A program made the position numbers and the translations under genes. The notes under the pieces were generated by a model. The model was not told where the DNA came from and ran no database searches. It worked only from the letters and a program-made list of their open reading frames with translations. DNA of 64,000 nt from Stenotrophomonas sp. MMGLT7 (GTDB lineage: Bacteria; Pseudomonadota; Gammaproteobacteria; Xanthomonadales; Xanthomonadaceae), in assembly GCF_021168555.1 (NCBI RefSeq), contig NZ_JAJOZS010000001.1, positions 543,161 through 607,160 of the forward strand. Direction: 5' to 3'. Positions 29,169 to 38,084 of this stretch are shown here, one piece after another (positions within the stretch are counted from its first letter, which is position 1; each line of letters starts with the position of its first letter).

Positions 29169-29609
29169 TCAGGTGGTCGAGGCGGTTAGGTAGAGGTCCG
29201 GGGTCTGGACTTCCATCAGCGACTGCGGCCTGGCCGGCGCGGCGAAGCCGTACTGCGCGTACAGCCCGTGCGCGTCGGAGGTCGCCAGCATGAAGCGGCG
29301 CAGGCCCTGCAACCGCGGGTGGGCGAGGACCGCCTCCACCATCCGCTTGGAATGGCCATTGCCGCGGTGCTCCGGCAGCACGAACACGTCGGCCAGGTAG
29401 CCGAAGGTGGCGAAGTCGGAGATCACCCGCGCGAACGCCACCTGCCCCACCCCGTCGACATAGCCGCCGAAGCACAGCGAGCCGGCGATGGCACGCTCCA
29501 CCGTCGCCCGCGGGATGCCGCGGCTCCAGTAGGCCTGGGTCGAGAGGAAGCGGTGGACCAGCTCCACGTCCAACTCGTGCTTGTCGGTGCTGATGCGAAA
29601 TTGACTCAT
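29169..29609 (-). CDS. GNAT acetyltransferase
   Basis: 146 residues from MSQFRISTDKHELD. YWSRGIPRATVERAIAGSLCFGGYVDG and the acetyl-CoA loop VFVLPEHRGNGHSKRMVEAVL define a short single-domain GNAT; YAQYGFAAPARPQSLMEV is the C-terminal strand pattern. It resembles small cytoplasmic acetyltransferases of unknown target. The frame extends 13 codons upstream into repeat-flanking sequence, which is rejected because MSQFRIS gives the family start. Confidence 0.9.
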   Translation of the reverse strand: MSQFRISTDKHELDVELVHRFLSTQAYWSRGIPRATVERAIAGSLCFGGYVDGVGQVAFARVISDFATFGYLADVFVLPEHRGNGHSKRMVEAVLAHPRLQGLRRFMLATSDAHGLYAQYGFAAPARPQSLMEVQTPDLYLTASTT

Positions 29610-29650
29610 GGTGTCCTGCCAGACGGTTCCTGCATGGGAAGCAGGCACTT

Positions 29651-29837
29651 CCTTCTCCCGCCTGCGGCAGAAGGTGGCGCGAAGCGCCGGATGAGGGCAG
29701 CCGGAAACGCAACGGCGACAGCGCCCCCATCCGCCCTACGGGCACCTTCCCCCGCAAGCGGGGGAAGGAAAAATCCCGAATCCCGGTTTCCCACAGCCGG
29801 ATGGCTGGTCATCCCGAATCCCAAATCCCGAATCCCC
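29651..29837. repeat. Repeat cluster between argG and the GNAT gene
   Basis: A shortened relative of the nested palindromic element occupies 29651-29768: CCTTCTCCCGCCTGCGG faces CCCCCGCAAGCGGGGGAAGG, with GCGCCGGATGAGGGC and GCCCCCATCCGCCC inside. Next to it, 29771-29837 holds scattered inverse heptads (AATCCCGAATCCC twice, plus AAATCCC). Both families therefore meet in this one gap. Confidence 0.82.
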
Positions 29838-29842
29838 GCTCC

Positions 29843-31033
29843 TCAGCGATTCACCTGCGCATACAGCGTGGAACTCATGCCGAACAGCTTGATGAAGCCC
29901 TCGGCCTCCTCCACGCCCCAGTCGGCCGACTGCGCGTAGGTGGCGCCCTTGGCGTTGAGGATGTGCGGGGACTTCACCGCCACCGCGTCGACGCGGCCGC
30001 CGCGGGTCTCCAGCGTGACCTCGCCGTTGACCTTGGCCTGCGAGGACTTCAGGAACGCCTCCAGGTCGGTCTTAAGCGGATCGTGGAAGAAGCCCTCGTA
30101 CACCAGCTCGATCCACTTGCGCGAGACCTCCGGCTTGAAGCGGTTCTGCTGCTTGGTCAGCACCGCGTCCTCCAGTGCGCGGTGCGCGGCCAGCAGCGAC
30201 ACCAGGCCCGGCGCCTCGTAGACGATGCGGCCCTTCAGGCCGACCACGGTGTCGCCGGTGTAGACGCCGCGGCCCACGCCGTACTGCGCGAACAGCTTGT
30301 TGAGCTTGGCCAGCAGCAGCGCGCCTTCCAGCGGCTTGCCATCCAGCTCCACCGCCTCGCCCTCGACGAACTTCAGGGTCACCGTCAGCGGCTCCAGCGG
30401 CCAGGCGCTGCGCGGCGCGCACAGCGCGCGGGCACCCTCGCCCGGGGCTTCCCAGCGGTCGATCTCGCCGCCGGACATGGTCACGCCCAGCAGGTTCTCG
30501 TTGATGGTGTAGCTCTTCTGCCTGGCACGCACGCCGAAGCCGCGCTCCTCCAGGTACTTCTGCTCGTAGGCGCGGGTCTGGGTGTGCTCCTTCTGGATCT
30601 CGCGGATCGGCGCGACGATCAGGTAGTCGCCCTGCGCCTTGACCGCCAGGTCGAAGCGCACCTGGTCGTTGCCCATGCCGGTGCAGCCGTGGGCGATGGC
30701 GCGCGTGCCCAGTTCCTTGGCGCGGGCCAGCGCCGCGTCGACGATCAGGTAGCGGTCGGATACCAGCAGCGGGTACTGGCCCTGGTAGGCCTCGCCGGCC
30801 CAGATGAACGGCTTGACGAAGCCCTGCCAGATCGCCGGGCCGCCATCGACGGTGACGTGGCTGGCCGCGCCCAGCTCGGCGGCGCGCTTCTCGATGAACT
30901 CGCGCTCCTCGGCGTCGACGCCGCCGGTGTCGGCGAACACGGTGTGCACCGCGTAGCCCTGCTCCTGCAGGTAGGGGATACAGAAGCTGGTGTCTAGGCC
31001 GCCGGAGAAGGCGAGCACGATGTCTTTGCTCAT
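29843..31033 (-). CDS. argG: Argininosuccinate synthase
   Basis: 396 residues. ArgG joins citrulline and aspartate using [26 protein letters not shown] is the N-type ATP pyrophosphatase P-loop. [19 protein letters not shown], the segment [20 protein letters not shown] and the C-terminal [17 protein letters not shown] complete the family. The start is an ATG with a purine-rich upstream region. It lies 46 bases after the OsmC-like gene. The citrulline would come from ArgF' plus the ArgE'-type deacetylase. Confidence 0.97.
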   Translation of the reverse strand: MSKDIVLAFSGGLDTSFCIPYLQEQGYAVHTVFADTGGVDAEEREFIEKRAAELGAASHVTVDGGPAIWQGFVKPFIWAGEAYQGQYPLLVSDRYLIVDAALARAKELGTRAIAHGCTGMGNDQVRFDLAVKAQGDYLIVAPIREIQKEHTQTRAYEQKYLEERGFGVRARQKSYTINENLLGVTMSGGEIDRWEAPGEGARALCAPRSAWPLEPLTVTLKFVEGEAVELDGKPLEGALLLAKLNKLFAQYGVGRGVYTGDTVVGLKGRIVYEAPGLVSLLAAHRALEDAVLTKQQNRFKPEVSRKWIELVYEGFFHDPLKTDLEAFLKSSQAKVNGEVTLETRGGRVDAVAVKSPHILNAKGATYAQSADWGVEEAEGFIKLFGMSSTLYAQVNR

Positions 31034-31079
31034 GGCAGTAGGTCCTGGGAGAACGGGGGGAGAGTCGATGGGGAATGCA

Positions 31080-31550
31080 TCATTCGGCGGTCGCGATGAC
31101 CGGCTCGCAGCGCACCGGGAAATTGACCGAGTTGGCGATGAAGCAGGCCTGGTGCGCGGCCTCGTGCAGCACCTCGGCCAGCAGCGGATCGCCGGCGGCG
31201 ATGGTCACCTGCGGCCGCAGCACCGCCTCGGTGAAGTGCCCGCGCTTGCCGGCGGCGTCCATGCTGGCCTCGGCCCGGTCCACGTAGCCGGTCACCACGA
31301 TCCCGGCCTCGGCGGCCAGGTGTAGGTACCAGAGCATGTGGCACGAGGACAGCGAGGCCAGCAGCAGGTCCTCGGGGTTGTGCCGCGCCGGGTCGCCGAG
31401 GAAGGCGCGATCGGCCGAGCCGGCGATCTCCGGCTTGCCCTCGACCGCGACGGTGTACTCGCGCCCGTAGGCGCGGTAGTCGCGCGTGCCCTGGCCGCGG
31501 TCGCCGGTCCAGCGGATGCAGGCGCGGTAGTGGTGGAGATGGGTGGTCAT
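31080..31550 (-). CDS. OsmC-family protein
   Basis: 156 residues. [32 protein letters not shown] contains the conserved E and the Cys of the OsmC redox pair, and a second Cys follows in [15 protein letters not shown]. Family members reduce organic hydroperoxides. The gene starts 9 bases after argF' stops and precedes argG, so it is embedded in the arginine operon. Why a peroxide-type reductase sits there is not evident. Confidence 0.92.
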   Translation of the reverse strand: MTTHLHHYRACIRWTGDRGQGTRDYRAYGREYTVAVEGKPEIAGSADRAFLGDPARHNPEDLLLASLSSCHMLWYLHLAAEAGIVVTGYVDRAEASMDAAGKRGHFTEAVLRPQVTIAAGDPLLAEVLHEAAHQACFIANSVNFPVRCEPVIATAE

Positions 31551-31559
31551 GACCTGTAC

Positions 31560-32582
31560 TCAGCCCTCGCGCTGCTGCCCGACCAGGGCCGCCATCACCG
31601 CCTTCTGCACGTGCAGGCGGTTCTCGGCCTCGTCGATGGCGATGCAATTGGGCGAGTCCATCACCGCGTCGGTGGCTTTCACGTTCCGGCGCAGCGGCAG
31701 GCAGTGGCTGAACACGCCGTTGTTGGTCAGCGCCATCTTGGCCTCGTCGACGATGAAGTGCCTGTACTGGTCGCGGATGGGCTTCTCCGGCTCCCAGTTG
31801 CCGAAGTACGGCAGCGCGCCCCAGCTCTTGGCGTAGACCACGTCGGCACCGGTGTAGGCACTCTCGATGTCGTGGCTGATGGCGAACGAGCCGCCGTTCT
31901 CGGCCACGTTGCGCTCGGCCCAGCCGATGTAACGCTCGTCGAGGATGTAGTCGGGCGTGGGGCACAGCAGGGTCACGTCCATGCCCATGCGGGTGGCGAT
32001 GGTCAGCGCCGAGTTGGCCACCGCGGTGTTCAGCGGCCGGGGATGGTAGGTCCAGGTCAGCACGTACTTCTTGCCGCGCAGGTCCTGGGTGCCGAAGTGC
32101 TCCTGCAGCGCCAGCGCGTGCGCCAGTTCCTGGCACGGGTGGGTGATGGTCTCCATGTTGACCACCGGCACCGGCGAGTACTTGGCGAAGCTCCTGAGCA
32201 CGGTGTCCTGGCGATCGTGGCCCCAGTCCTTGAACTTGGGGAAGGCGCGCACGCCGATAAGATCGACGTAGCGGCCCAGCACCCGCGCCACCTCGGCGAT
32301 GTGCTCCTCGGTGTCGCCGTCCATCACCGTGCCCAGGTCGAACTCGATCGGCCAGGCGTCCTTGCCCGGCTGCAGCACCACCGCATGCCCGCCGAGCTGG
32401 AACGCGCCCAGCTCGAAGCTGGTGCGGGTGCGCATGGACGGGTTGAAGAACACCAGCGCGATCGACCTGCCCTTCAGCTCGTCGCCCAGCTTGTTGCGCT
32501 TGAACAGCGCAGCCTGGGTCAGCAGGGCATCGATCTCGGCCCGGCTCCAGTCCTGGGTGTTGAGGAAATGCTTCAGTGACAT
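31560..32582 (-). CDS. argF': N-acetylornithine carbamoyltransferase
   Basis: 340 residues. It transfers a carbamoyl group to N-acetylornithine, giving N-acetylcitrulline. The carbamoyl-phosphate site is FFNPSMRTRTSFELG. By direct count Glu92 and Lys302 are present. In the Xanthomonas enzyme Glu92 distinguishes acetyl- from succinyl-ornithine, and Lys302 is the carboxylated lysine. THPCQELAHALALQEHFG and HCLPLRRNVKATD complete the signature. Start ATG 32582 (MSLKHFLNTQDW) with AAGGA upstream. It heads the arginine cluster. A 33-codon leader ORF and terminator lie upstream and probably control the downstream genes. Confidence 0.96.
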   Translation of the reverse strand: MSLKHFLNTQDWSRAEIDALLTQAALFKRNKLGDELKGRSIALVFFNPSMRTRTSFELGAFQLGGHAVVLQPGKDAWPIEFDLGTVMDGDTEEHIAEVARVLGRYVDLIGVRAFPKFKDWGHDRQDTVLRSFAKYSPVPVVNMETITHPCQELAHALALQEHFGTQDLRGKKYVLTWTYHPRPLNTAVANSALTIATRMGMDVTLLCPTPDYILDERYIGWAERNVAENGGSFAISHDIESAYTGADVVYAKSWGALPYFGNWEPEKPIRDQYRHFIVDEAKMALTNNGVFSHCLPLRRNVKATDAVMDSPNCIAIDEAENRLHVQKAVMAALVGQQREG

Positions 32583-32677
32583 CGGTCGATCCTTTGCTGC
32601 GTGGGCCGCTGCGGGCAGCGGGAGCGCGGAATGCGCAGGTTTTTCTTGCGATTGCAACCAAATCCTGGGCCGGAACG

Positions 32678-32704
32678 AAAAAACCCAGCCTCAGGCTGGG
32701 TTTT
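32678..32704 (-). terminator. Attenuator-type terminator upstream of argF'
   Basis: On the minus strand AAAACCCAGCC and GGCTGGGTTTT form an 11-base-pair stem with a TGA loop, continuing as a six-T run. It lies 96 bases before the argF' start and 26 bases after the leader ORF stop. The ACCCAGC of its 5' arm is exactly complementary to GCTGGGT at the end of the leader ORF (32732-32738), allowing an alternative antiterminator. It could also simply end transcription from the gene at 32902-33435. Confidence 0.78.
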
Positions 32705-32729
32705 CAGAACGGACAGCACGACGCTCCGG

Positions 32730-32831
32730 TCACCCAGCGAGAAAGTGGGATTCCGGTCGGCGCGCACGCGACGTCATGCCGGAGGCCATCCGGGCAGCGC
32801 TGTCGCCATGCGTGTGGGTGTTCGTCTTCAT
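32730..32831 (-). CDS. Candidate arginine leader peptide (33 codons)
   Basis: An ATG at 32831 opens a frame reading MKTNTHTHGDSAAR, then MASGM, then TSRARRPESHFLAG and TGA. Arginine codons are at positions 14, 22, 24 and 25 (CGG, CGT, CGC, CGA). AGGA stands about 11 bases before the ATG. The frame ends 26 bases before the terminator at 32678-32704, and its last codons (GCT GGG T) are complementary to the terminator's 5' arm. A ribosome stalled at codons 22-25 would leave GCTGGGT free to form the antiterminator, while one at the stop would cover it. This is the layout of amino-acid attenuation leaders. Expression is not shown and the frame could be chance. Confidence 0.55.
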   Translation of the reverse strand: MKTNTHTHGDSAARMASGMTSRARRPESHFLAG

Positions 32832-32901
32832 CAGGCGCGCATCCTCGCACGCGCGCGGCAGCGGCGCAACCTCGACCGCAGGGGTGGACGACGCGGCGGG
32901 A

Positions 32902-33435
32902 TCAGCGCGGCGGCACGACCGTGGCGCCGGGAACGTACGGGGTCACGGTGATGCGGATGCGCAGCCGGTTGCCCGGGTCCTCCGGCAGCCGCGAGCGGTA
33001 CTTGGTGCCCTTGTAGACGTAGTCCACGTCGTAGGCGATCGGGCGGCGGAACTCGCGCCCTACCTCGACGATGCGGCAGTTGCGCCGGACCGGCGCGGGC
33101 GCCGGCGCCGCGGCGGCCGGAGCCGGCTCGTGGCGGCGGCTGAAGATGTCCTTGACCGAATCCATGATCCGGGTGAAGCGTCCGTCGTCCTCCTGCGGCG
33201 GCGGCGCGGCGGGAAGCGCGCTCGGCGCCGGGGGCACCGGATCGCACTGCTCCTCGGTGCGGGTGGCGCGCAGCGTCTGGTACACCGGCTCCACGTTGAG
33301 CACCTGGGCGTAGTCGAAGCGCACGTTCTCCACCACCACGACGCGGTTCCTGCTTTCGTCGTCGTCCTGCGCCCGGGCTGGCGCGATCGTGCACGCAAGC
33401 AGGCTGGCCAGCAACAACGGGGGAGGAAGACGCAT
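32902..33435 (-). CDS. Secreted protein of unknown function
   Basis: 177 residues from the ATG at 33435 with signal peptide LLLASLLACTIAPARAQ. The mature part starts DDDESRNRVVVVENVRFDYAQVLNVEPVYQTLR. It continues with a Pro/Ala-rich middle (about residues 70-120) and a C-terminal NCRIVEVGREFRRPIAYDVDYVYKGTKYRSRLPEDPGNRLRIRITVTPYVP. The VLxVEPVY and Y-D-V-x-Y-x-Y-x-G patterns recall small periplasmic or outer-membrane proteins common in this family. Two Cys (one before, one after the Pro-rich part) may form a disulphide. Function is unknown. Confidence 0.82.
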   Translation of the reverse strand: MRLPPPLLLASLLACTIAPARAQDDDESRNRVVVVENVRFDYAQVLNVEPVYQTLRATRTEEQCDPVPPAPSALPAAPPPQEDDGRFTRIMDSVKDIFSRRHEPAPAAAAPAPAPVRRNCRIVEVGREFRRPIAYDVDYVYKGTKYRSRLPEDPGNRLRIRITVTPYVPGATVVPPR

Positions 33436-33577
33436 CGGCACGAGGTAATGGAATTGTTAAGCCCGTAGTGTAGGACCTATGCCTTGCGTCGCGCTGAACG
33501 CCACCCCGTCGGCGGCGAACATGGATGGCTCGCCCCGGGGCCGGTAGAATCCGGCGGTTCTCCTGCGCCGATCCCCC

Positions 33578-34948
33578 ATGAGCCTACGCCTGCACAACAA
33601 CCTCACCCGCCGGGTCGAGGATTTCCAGCCGCTGGATCCGGACAACGGTCCGACCATGTATGTCTGCGGGCCGACGGTCTACAACTTCGTGCACATCGGC
33701 AACGCCCGCGGACCGGTGGTGTTCGGGGTGCTGGCGGCACTGCTGCGGCGGCGCTACGGCGCGCTGCGCTATGCCCGCAACATCACCGACGTGGACGACA
33801 AGATCAACAATGCCGCGCGTGCGCAGGGCGTGCCGATCACCGCGATCACCGACCGCTTCGCCGCCGCCTACCGGCAGGACATGGCGGCGCTGGGCGTGGC
33901 CCCGCCGGACATCGAGCCGGAGGCCACCGCGCACATCCCGCAGATCGTGGCGATGATCGAGCGCCTGATCGCGGCCGGGCACGCCTACGCCGCCGAGGGC
34001 CACGTGCTGTTCGCGGTGAAGACCTTCCCCGGCTACGGCAAGCTCTCGCGCCGCGACCCGGAGGAAATGCTGGCCGGCGCCCGCGTCGAAGTGGCGCCGT
34101 ACAAGCGCGATGCGGGCGACTTCGTGCTGTGGAAGCCCTCCTCCGACGACCTGCCCGGCTGGGACTCGCCGTGGGGCCGCGGCCGCCCCGGCTGGCACAT
34201 CGAGTGCTCGGCGATGGCCGCCGCGCACCTGGGCGACACCATCGACATCCACGCCGGCGGCGTCGACCTGCAGTTTCCGCACCACGAGAACGAGATCGCG
34301 CAGAGCGAATGCGCCCACGGCGGCGCCATCTTCGCCCGCTTCTGGCTGCACAACGGCATGCTCAACTTCGGCGGCGCCAAGATGAGCAAGTCGCTGGGCA
34401 ACATCGAGACCGTGCACGAACTGGTCGCCAAGCACCCGCCCGAGGCGCTGCGCTACGCGCTGCTGAGCGCGCACTACCGGCAGCCGCTGGACTGGTCGGA
34501 CGCGCTGATCGAGCAGTCGGTGCGCACGCTGGACCGGCTGTACGGCACGCTGCGCGAACTGCTGGAGGTCGAGGCGACCGCGGCGATCCCGGCCACGATC
34601 GAGACCGCGCTGGACGACGACCTCAACACGCCGCAGGCGCTGGCCGAACTGGCCCGCATCGCCGGCGAGGCGCGCAAGGCGGATACGCCCGCCGAGAAGG
34701 TGCGGCTGAAGAGCGAGCTGCTCGGCGCCGGCCTGGCGCTGGGCCTGCTGCAGCAGGCGCCGGTCGAATGGTTCGCCCGCGGCGCCTCGGGCGAGGACGA
34801 CGTGCGCATCCAGGCGCTGATCGACGAGCGCGCCACGGCCAAGAAGGCCCGCGACTTCGCCCGCGCCGACGCCATCCGCGACCAGCTGGCCGCCGAGGGC
34901 ATCGTGCTGGAGGACACCGCGCAGGGAGTGCGATGGAAGCGCGCCTAG
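33578..34948 (+). CDS. cysS: Cysteinyl-tRNA synthetase
   Basis: 456 residues, class I synthetase. [18 protein letters not shown] contains the zinc-binding Cys and the HIGN form of the HIGH motif; [15 protein letters not shown] follows. [25 protein letters not shown] and the KMSKS loop ([11 protein letters not shown]) are in order. The C-terminal anticodon-binding part ends [30 protein letters not shown]. The ATG at 33578 is in register with the family start. It charges tRNA-Cys. The gene stands alone, flanked downstream by a palindromic repeat. Confidence 0.97.
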   Translation: MSLRLHNNLTRRVEDFQPLDPDNGPTMYVCGPTVYNFVHIGNARGPVVFGVLAALLRRRYGALRYARNITDVDDKINNAARAQGVPITAITDRFAAAYRQDMAALGVAPPDIEPEATAHIPQIVAMIERLIAAGHAYAAEGHVLFAVKTFPGYGKLSRRDPEEMLAGARVEVAPYKRDAGDFVLWKPSSDDLPGWDSPWGRGRPGWHIECSAMAAAHLGDTIDIHAGGVDLQFPHHENEIAQSECAHGGAIFARFWLHNGMLNFGGAKMSKSLGNIETVHELVAKHPPEALRYALLSAHYRQPLDWSDALIEQSVRTLDRLYGTLRELLEVEATAAIPATIETALDDDLNTPQALAELARIAGEARKADTPAEKVRLKSELLGAGLALGLLQQAPVEWFARGASGEDDVRIQALIDERATAKKARDFARADAIRDQLAAEGIVLEDTAQGVRWKRA

Positions 34949-34955
34949 CTTTTTT

Positions 34956-35087
34956 CCCTTCTCCCCGTGGGAGAAGATGCCCCGAAGGGGCGGATGAGGG
35001 TACGGGGCAAAGCCCTCTCGGTGTTTCGATTGCACGAGGCTGCGCCCGTACCCTCACCCCAACCCCTCTCCCGACGGGAGAGGGGCC
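34956..35087. repeat. Nested palindromic element, short relative
   Basis: CCCTTCTCCCCGTGGGAGAA opens it and CCCCTCTCCCGACGGGAGAG closes it, with GCGGATGAGGGTACGGG facing CCCGTACCCTCACCCC inside. It fills the cysS-sufE gap. It shares the CCTTCTCCC and GCGGATG blocks with the larger element at 22895-23120 but lacks its outer arms. Confidence 0.75.
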
Positions 35088-35102
35088 AAGAACAGGATTG
35101 CC

Positions 35103-35540
35103 ATGACCCCAACCCCCTTCCCGCTCGAACCCACCGCCGCGCAGGCCCAGGCCGCCATCGCCGAGGAGTTCTCCTTCTTCGGCGACTGGTCCGAGCGCTA
35201 CCAGTACCTGATCGACCTCGGCCGCAAGCTGCCGCCCTTCCCCGAGCAGTGGAAGACCGAGGAACACCGCCTGCTCGGTTGCCAGTCGATGGTCTGGATC
35301 GTGCCCGAGGGCGACGCGCAGCGTCTGGATTTCCACGCCGTCAGCGACTCGGCGATCGTCTCCGGGCTGATCTACCTGGCACTGCGCGTGTATTCCGGCC
35401 GCCCGGCCAGCGAGATCCTCGCCACCGAGCCCGACTACGTCGCCGCCACCGGCCTGGCCCGACACCTGTCGCCGACCCGCAGCAACGGCCACGCCGCGTT
35501 GCTGGCCTTCATCCGCGACACCGCGCGCGCCCGGCAATGA
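35103..35540 (+). CDS. sufE: SufE-family cysteine desulfuration protein
   Basis: 145 residues. EEFSFFGDWSERYQYLIDLGRKLPPFPEQWKTEEHRLLGCQSMVWI carries the persulfide-accepting Cys of GCQS-x-VW. ATGLARHLSPTRSNGHAALLAFIRD is the conserved C-terminal SufE segment. SufE accepts sulfur from SufS for Fe-S cluster assembly; no sufS or sufBCD gene is in the window, so the partner is elsewhere. It overlaps the following MFS gene by ATGA. Confidence 0.95.
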   Translation: MTPTPFPLEPTAAQAQAAIAEEFSFFGDWSERYQYLIDLGRKLPPFPEQWKTEEHRLLGCQSMVWIVPEGDAQRLDFHAVSDSAIVSGLIYLALRVYSGRPASEILATEPDYVAATGLARHLSPTRSNGHAALLAFIRDTARARQ

Positions 35541-36784
35541 GCGTCCCCCCGGAACCGGCCGCGGGCAACGGCTCGCTGTTCGCCCACCCGGGCTTCGCCC
35601 TGGTCCTGGGCTACCGCATCTGCGCGATGCTGTCCTACCAGATCGTGGCGGTCACGGTCGGCTGGCATATCTACGAGATCACCCGCAATCCGTTCTCGCT
35701 GGGCCTGATCGGCCTGGCCGAGGTGCTGCCGTTCTTCTGCGTGGCGCCCTTCGCCGGCTACCTGGTGGACCACCTGCCGCGCCGCAGGCTGGGCATGGCG
35801 GCGACGCTGGGACTGATCGGCACCGCGCTGATCCTGCTGGCGGTATCGCAGGGCTGGCTGCGGGCCGATGGCACCTGGCCGATCTATGCGGCGATCTCGC
35901 TGACAGGCGTCGCCCGCTCGTTCCTGACGCCGGTCTATAACGCGCTGTTCGCGCGGGTGCTGCCGCGCACCCAGTACGCGCGCGGCGCCAGCATCGGCAG
36001 CGTGTTCTTCCAGGCCGGCATGGTGATCGGGCCGGCGCTGGGCGGCGTGCTGGTGGGCTGGGGCGGCAAGAGCCTGGCCTACGGCACCGCGGTGTTCACC
36101 TCGTTGGCGGCGCTGGCGGCGCTGTTCGTGCTCAAGGTGGCCGAACCGGCCGCCAACGGCACCCGCGCGCCGATCTTCCGCAGCATCGCCGAAGGTGCGC
36201 GCTTCGTGTTCTCGCACCAGATCATGCTCGGGGCGATGGCGCTGGACATGTTCTCGGTGCTGCTCGGCGGCGTGGTGGCGATGCTGCCGGCCTTCATCCA
36301 CGACATCCTGCACTACGGCCCGGAGGGCCTGGGCATCCTGCGCGGCGCCCCGGCGCTGGGCTCGATCCTGGTCGGGCTGTGGCTGGCGCGGCGGCCGCTG
36401 CAGCGCAACGCCGGGCGCACGCTGCTGCTGGCGGTGACCGGCTTCGGCCTGTGCGTGATCGCCTTCGGGCTGTCGCGCAGCTTCTGGCTGTCGGCGCTGA
36501 TCCTGCTGGCCTACGGCATGTGCGACGGCGTCTCGGTGGTGGTGCGGCAGACCATCCTGCAGCTGGCCACGCCCGACGAGATGCGCGGCCGGGTGTCCTC
36601 GATCAACGGCATCTTCATCAGCTCGTCCAACGAACTGGGCGCGTTCTACGCCGGCACCATGGCGCGGCTGCTGGGGCTGATCCCGGCGGTGATCGTCGGC
36701 GGCTTCGCCATCCTGGCGGTGGCCGGCACGGTGGCGGCCAAGGCGCCGCGGCTGCGCAAGCTGGATCTGCGCGAGCTGCAGTAG
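35537..36784 (+). CDS. MFS transporter, EntS/MFS_3-like
   Basis: 415 residues with 10-12 membrane helices. The opening GSLFAHPGFALVLGYRICAMLSYQIVAVTVGWHIYEITRNPFSLGLIGLAEVLPFF and LPAFIHDILHYGPEGLGILRGAPALGSILV are characteristic of the EntS/MFS_3 group. ATPDEMRGRVSSINGIFISSSNELGAF is the conserved late loop. Known relatives export siderophores such as enterobactin or drugs. Coupled by a 4-base overlap to sufE, but a functional link is not evident. Confidence 0.88.
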   Translation: MSVPPEPAAGNGSLFAHPGFALVLGYRICAMLSYQIVAVTVGWHIYEITRNPFSLGLIGLAEVLPFFCVAPFAGYLVDHLPRRRLGMAATLGLIGTALILLAVSQGWLRADGTWPIYAAISLTGVARSFLTPVYNALFARVLPRTQYARGASIGSVFFQAGMVIGPALGGVLVGWGGKSLAYGTAVFTSLAALAALFVLKVAEPAANGTRAPIFRSIAEGARFVFSHQIMLGAMALDMFSVLLGGVVAMLPAFIHDILHYGPEGLGILRGAPALGSILVGLWLARRPLQRNAGRTLLLAVTGFGLCVIAFGLSRSFWLSALILLAYGMCDGVSVVVRQTILQLATPDEMRGRVSSINGIFISSSNELGAFYAGTMARLLGLIPAVIVGGFAILAVAGTVAAKAPRLRKLDLRELQ

Positions 36785-36824
36785 CGCCCGGCCGCGGGGC
36801 GAGCCAGGCACCCGGAGGACCTGC

Positions 36825-38000
36825 TCAATCGTTTCGGCAATACGCCACGGGCCGGGCACATGGCTTGCGCATCAGGTACGGCAGCATGCTCAAAAGTCCC
36901 AAGGCAGCCAGCGCCACACCGACCCACAGCGGTGACAGCAGCCCATATCCGGCGCCGATTCCGAGCCCGCCGATCCAGGCCCCCGCCCCCAGGCCGATGT
37001 TGATCACGGAAGTATGGACGGTGTTGACCAAGGGTCCCGGGTGCGCGGTCTTCATGACGCGGGCGATCATGGCTGGATTCATCGGTACGCCGACCAGGCC
37101 GATCACGACCAGCGCGCAAAGGCTGGCGGCCCGGCTCTGGGCGAAGACAGCGAACAGCGTCAAGGCGATGCCCAGCGCAATCAGGCCCCAGGCCATGATG
37201 GGCATGGCGTGCCTGTCCGCATATCGACCCACGACCATGTTGCCCACCACGTTCGCTGCGCCATAGATCCCCAGCAGCCAGGGGATCGAGGAGGCGGCAA
37301 AGCCGGATACCCCGGTCAGGATCGGCGCGAAGTAGCTGAAGGCCGCGAAGGTCGCGCCGATGATCAGTCCGCTGCTGGCGTAGGCCGCCCATAGGTGCCG
37401 GTTCCTGAACTCCGCCAGTTCCGCAGCGAGGCCGACAACCTCGCCGGGCCTGGAACGAGGCACCAGCAGCGCGATGGCCGCCGCGCAAAGCGCCGCCAGG
37501 GCGACCACCAGCCAGAAGCTCGCGCGCCAGCCCCAGTGCTGATCGACGATCGTGGCGATGGGGACGCCCAGCACCGTCGCCAGCATCAGCCCGCCGACCA
37601 CGATCGAAGCGGCCCGCCCGCGCGACCCGGCGTCGACGACCTCTGCGCAGATCGCCAGCGCCACGCCGAAGCAGGCCGAGCCCGCCACACCGGTGGCCAC
37701 CCGCGCGACGGCCATGACCTCGTAGTTCGTCGCCAAGGCGGCCACCGACTGGGCGATCGCGTAGAAGCCCAGCAGCCAAAGCAGCGCCTTCTTGTTCGGC
37801 ACGCACAGCTTGAGCAGGCCAACGGTGAGCAACGGCCCGCCGACGACCATGCCGATGGCATAGAGCGATATCAGGTACCCGACCTGCGTCACCGACACGC
37901 CCAGAGCCTGCGTCAGCGACGGCATCATGCCCGCCACCATGAACTCGGACGTCGTCAACGAGAAGATCGTCAGTCCCAGGATGTAGACCACCAACGGCAT
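36825..38000 (-). CDS. MFS efflux transporter (DHA1 type), TetR-linked
   Basis: 391 residues from MPLVVYILGLTIFSLTTSEFMVAGMMPSLTQALGVSVTQVGYLIS, the start of DHA1/AraJ-type 12-helix efflux proteins, with VARVATGVAGSACFGVALAI as the antiporter-type helix. An earlier in-frame codon at 38036 falls in the operator-like sequence at 38021-38037, so the ATG at 38000, preceded by AGAAGGAA, is used. It lies 84 bases downstream of a tetR gene on the same strand with a TetR-type site between them. The exported compound is unknown. Confidence 0.87.
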   Translation of the reverse strand: MPLVVYILGLTIFSLTTSEFMVAGMMPSLTQALGVSVTQVGYLISLYAIGMVVGGPLLTVGLLKLCVPNKKALLWLLGFYAIAQSVAALATNYEVMAVARVATGVAGSACFGVALAICAEVVDAGSRGRAASIVVGGLMLATVLGVPIATIVDQHWGWRASFWLVVALAALCAAAIALLVPRSRPGEVVGLAAELAEFRNRHLWAAYASSGLIIGATFAAFSYFAPILTGVSGFAASSIPWLLGIYGAANVVGNMVVGRYADRHAMPIMAWGLIALGIALTLFAVFAQSRAASLCALVVIGLVGVPMNPAMIARVMKTAHPGPLVNTVHTSVINIGLGAGAWIGGLGIGAGYGLLSPLWVGVALAALGLLSMLPYLMRKPCARPVAYCRND

Positions 38001-38020
38001 GGAGAGATTCCTTCTAAAGT

Positions 38021-38037
38021 TTATTGATCGGTACAAA
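38021..38037. promoter_or_regulatory. Candidate TetR operator upstream of the MFS gene
   Basis: TTGATCGGTA at 38024-38033 is an imperfect version of the symmetric TACCGATCGGTA. Its TGATCGGTA (38025-38033) recurs inverted as TACCGATCA upstream of the tetR gene (38715-38723). Two shared copies next to the two genes suggest one regulator binds both. Confidence 0.6.
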
Positions 38038-38084
38038 ACAGGGCGAAAGAAGCCGGCCCACCGGCGGATGCTCAGCTTCCGGGG

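Noticed and set aside
32583..32677. ArgR box or separate promoter just upstream of argF'
   Set aside because: A TTGC/GCAA inverted repeat (32647-32658) and a TTGCAA hexamer are present, but no ARG-box pattern or good -10 element is evident. It is not ruled out and would argue against attenuation.
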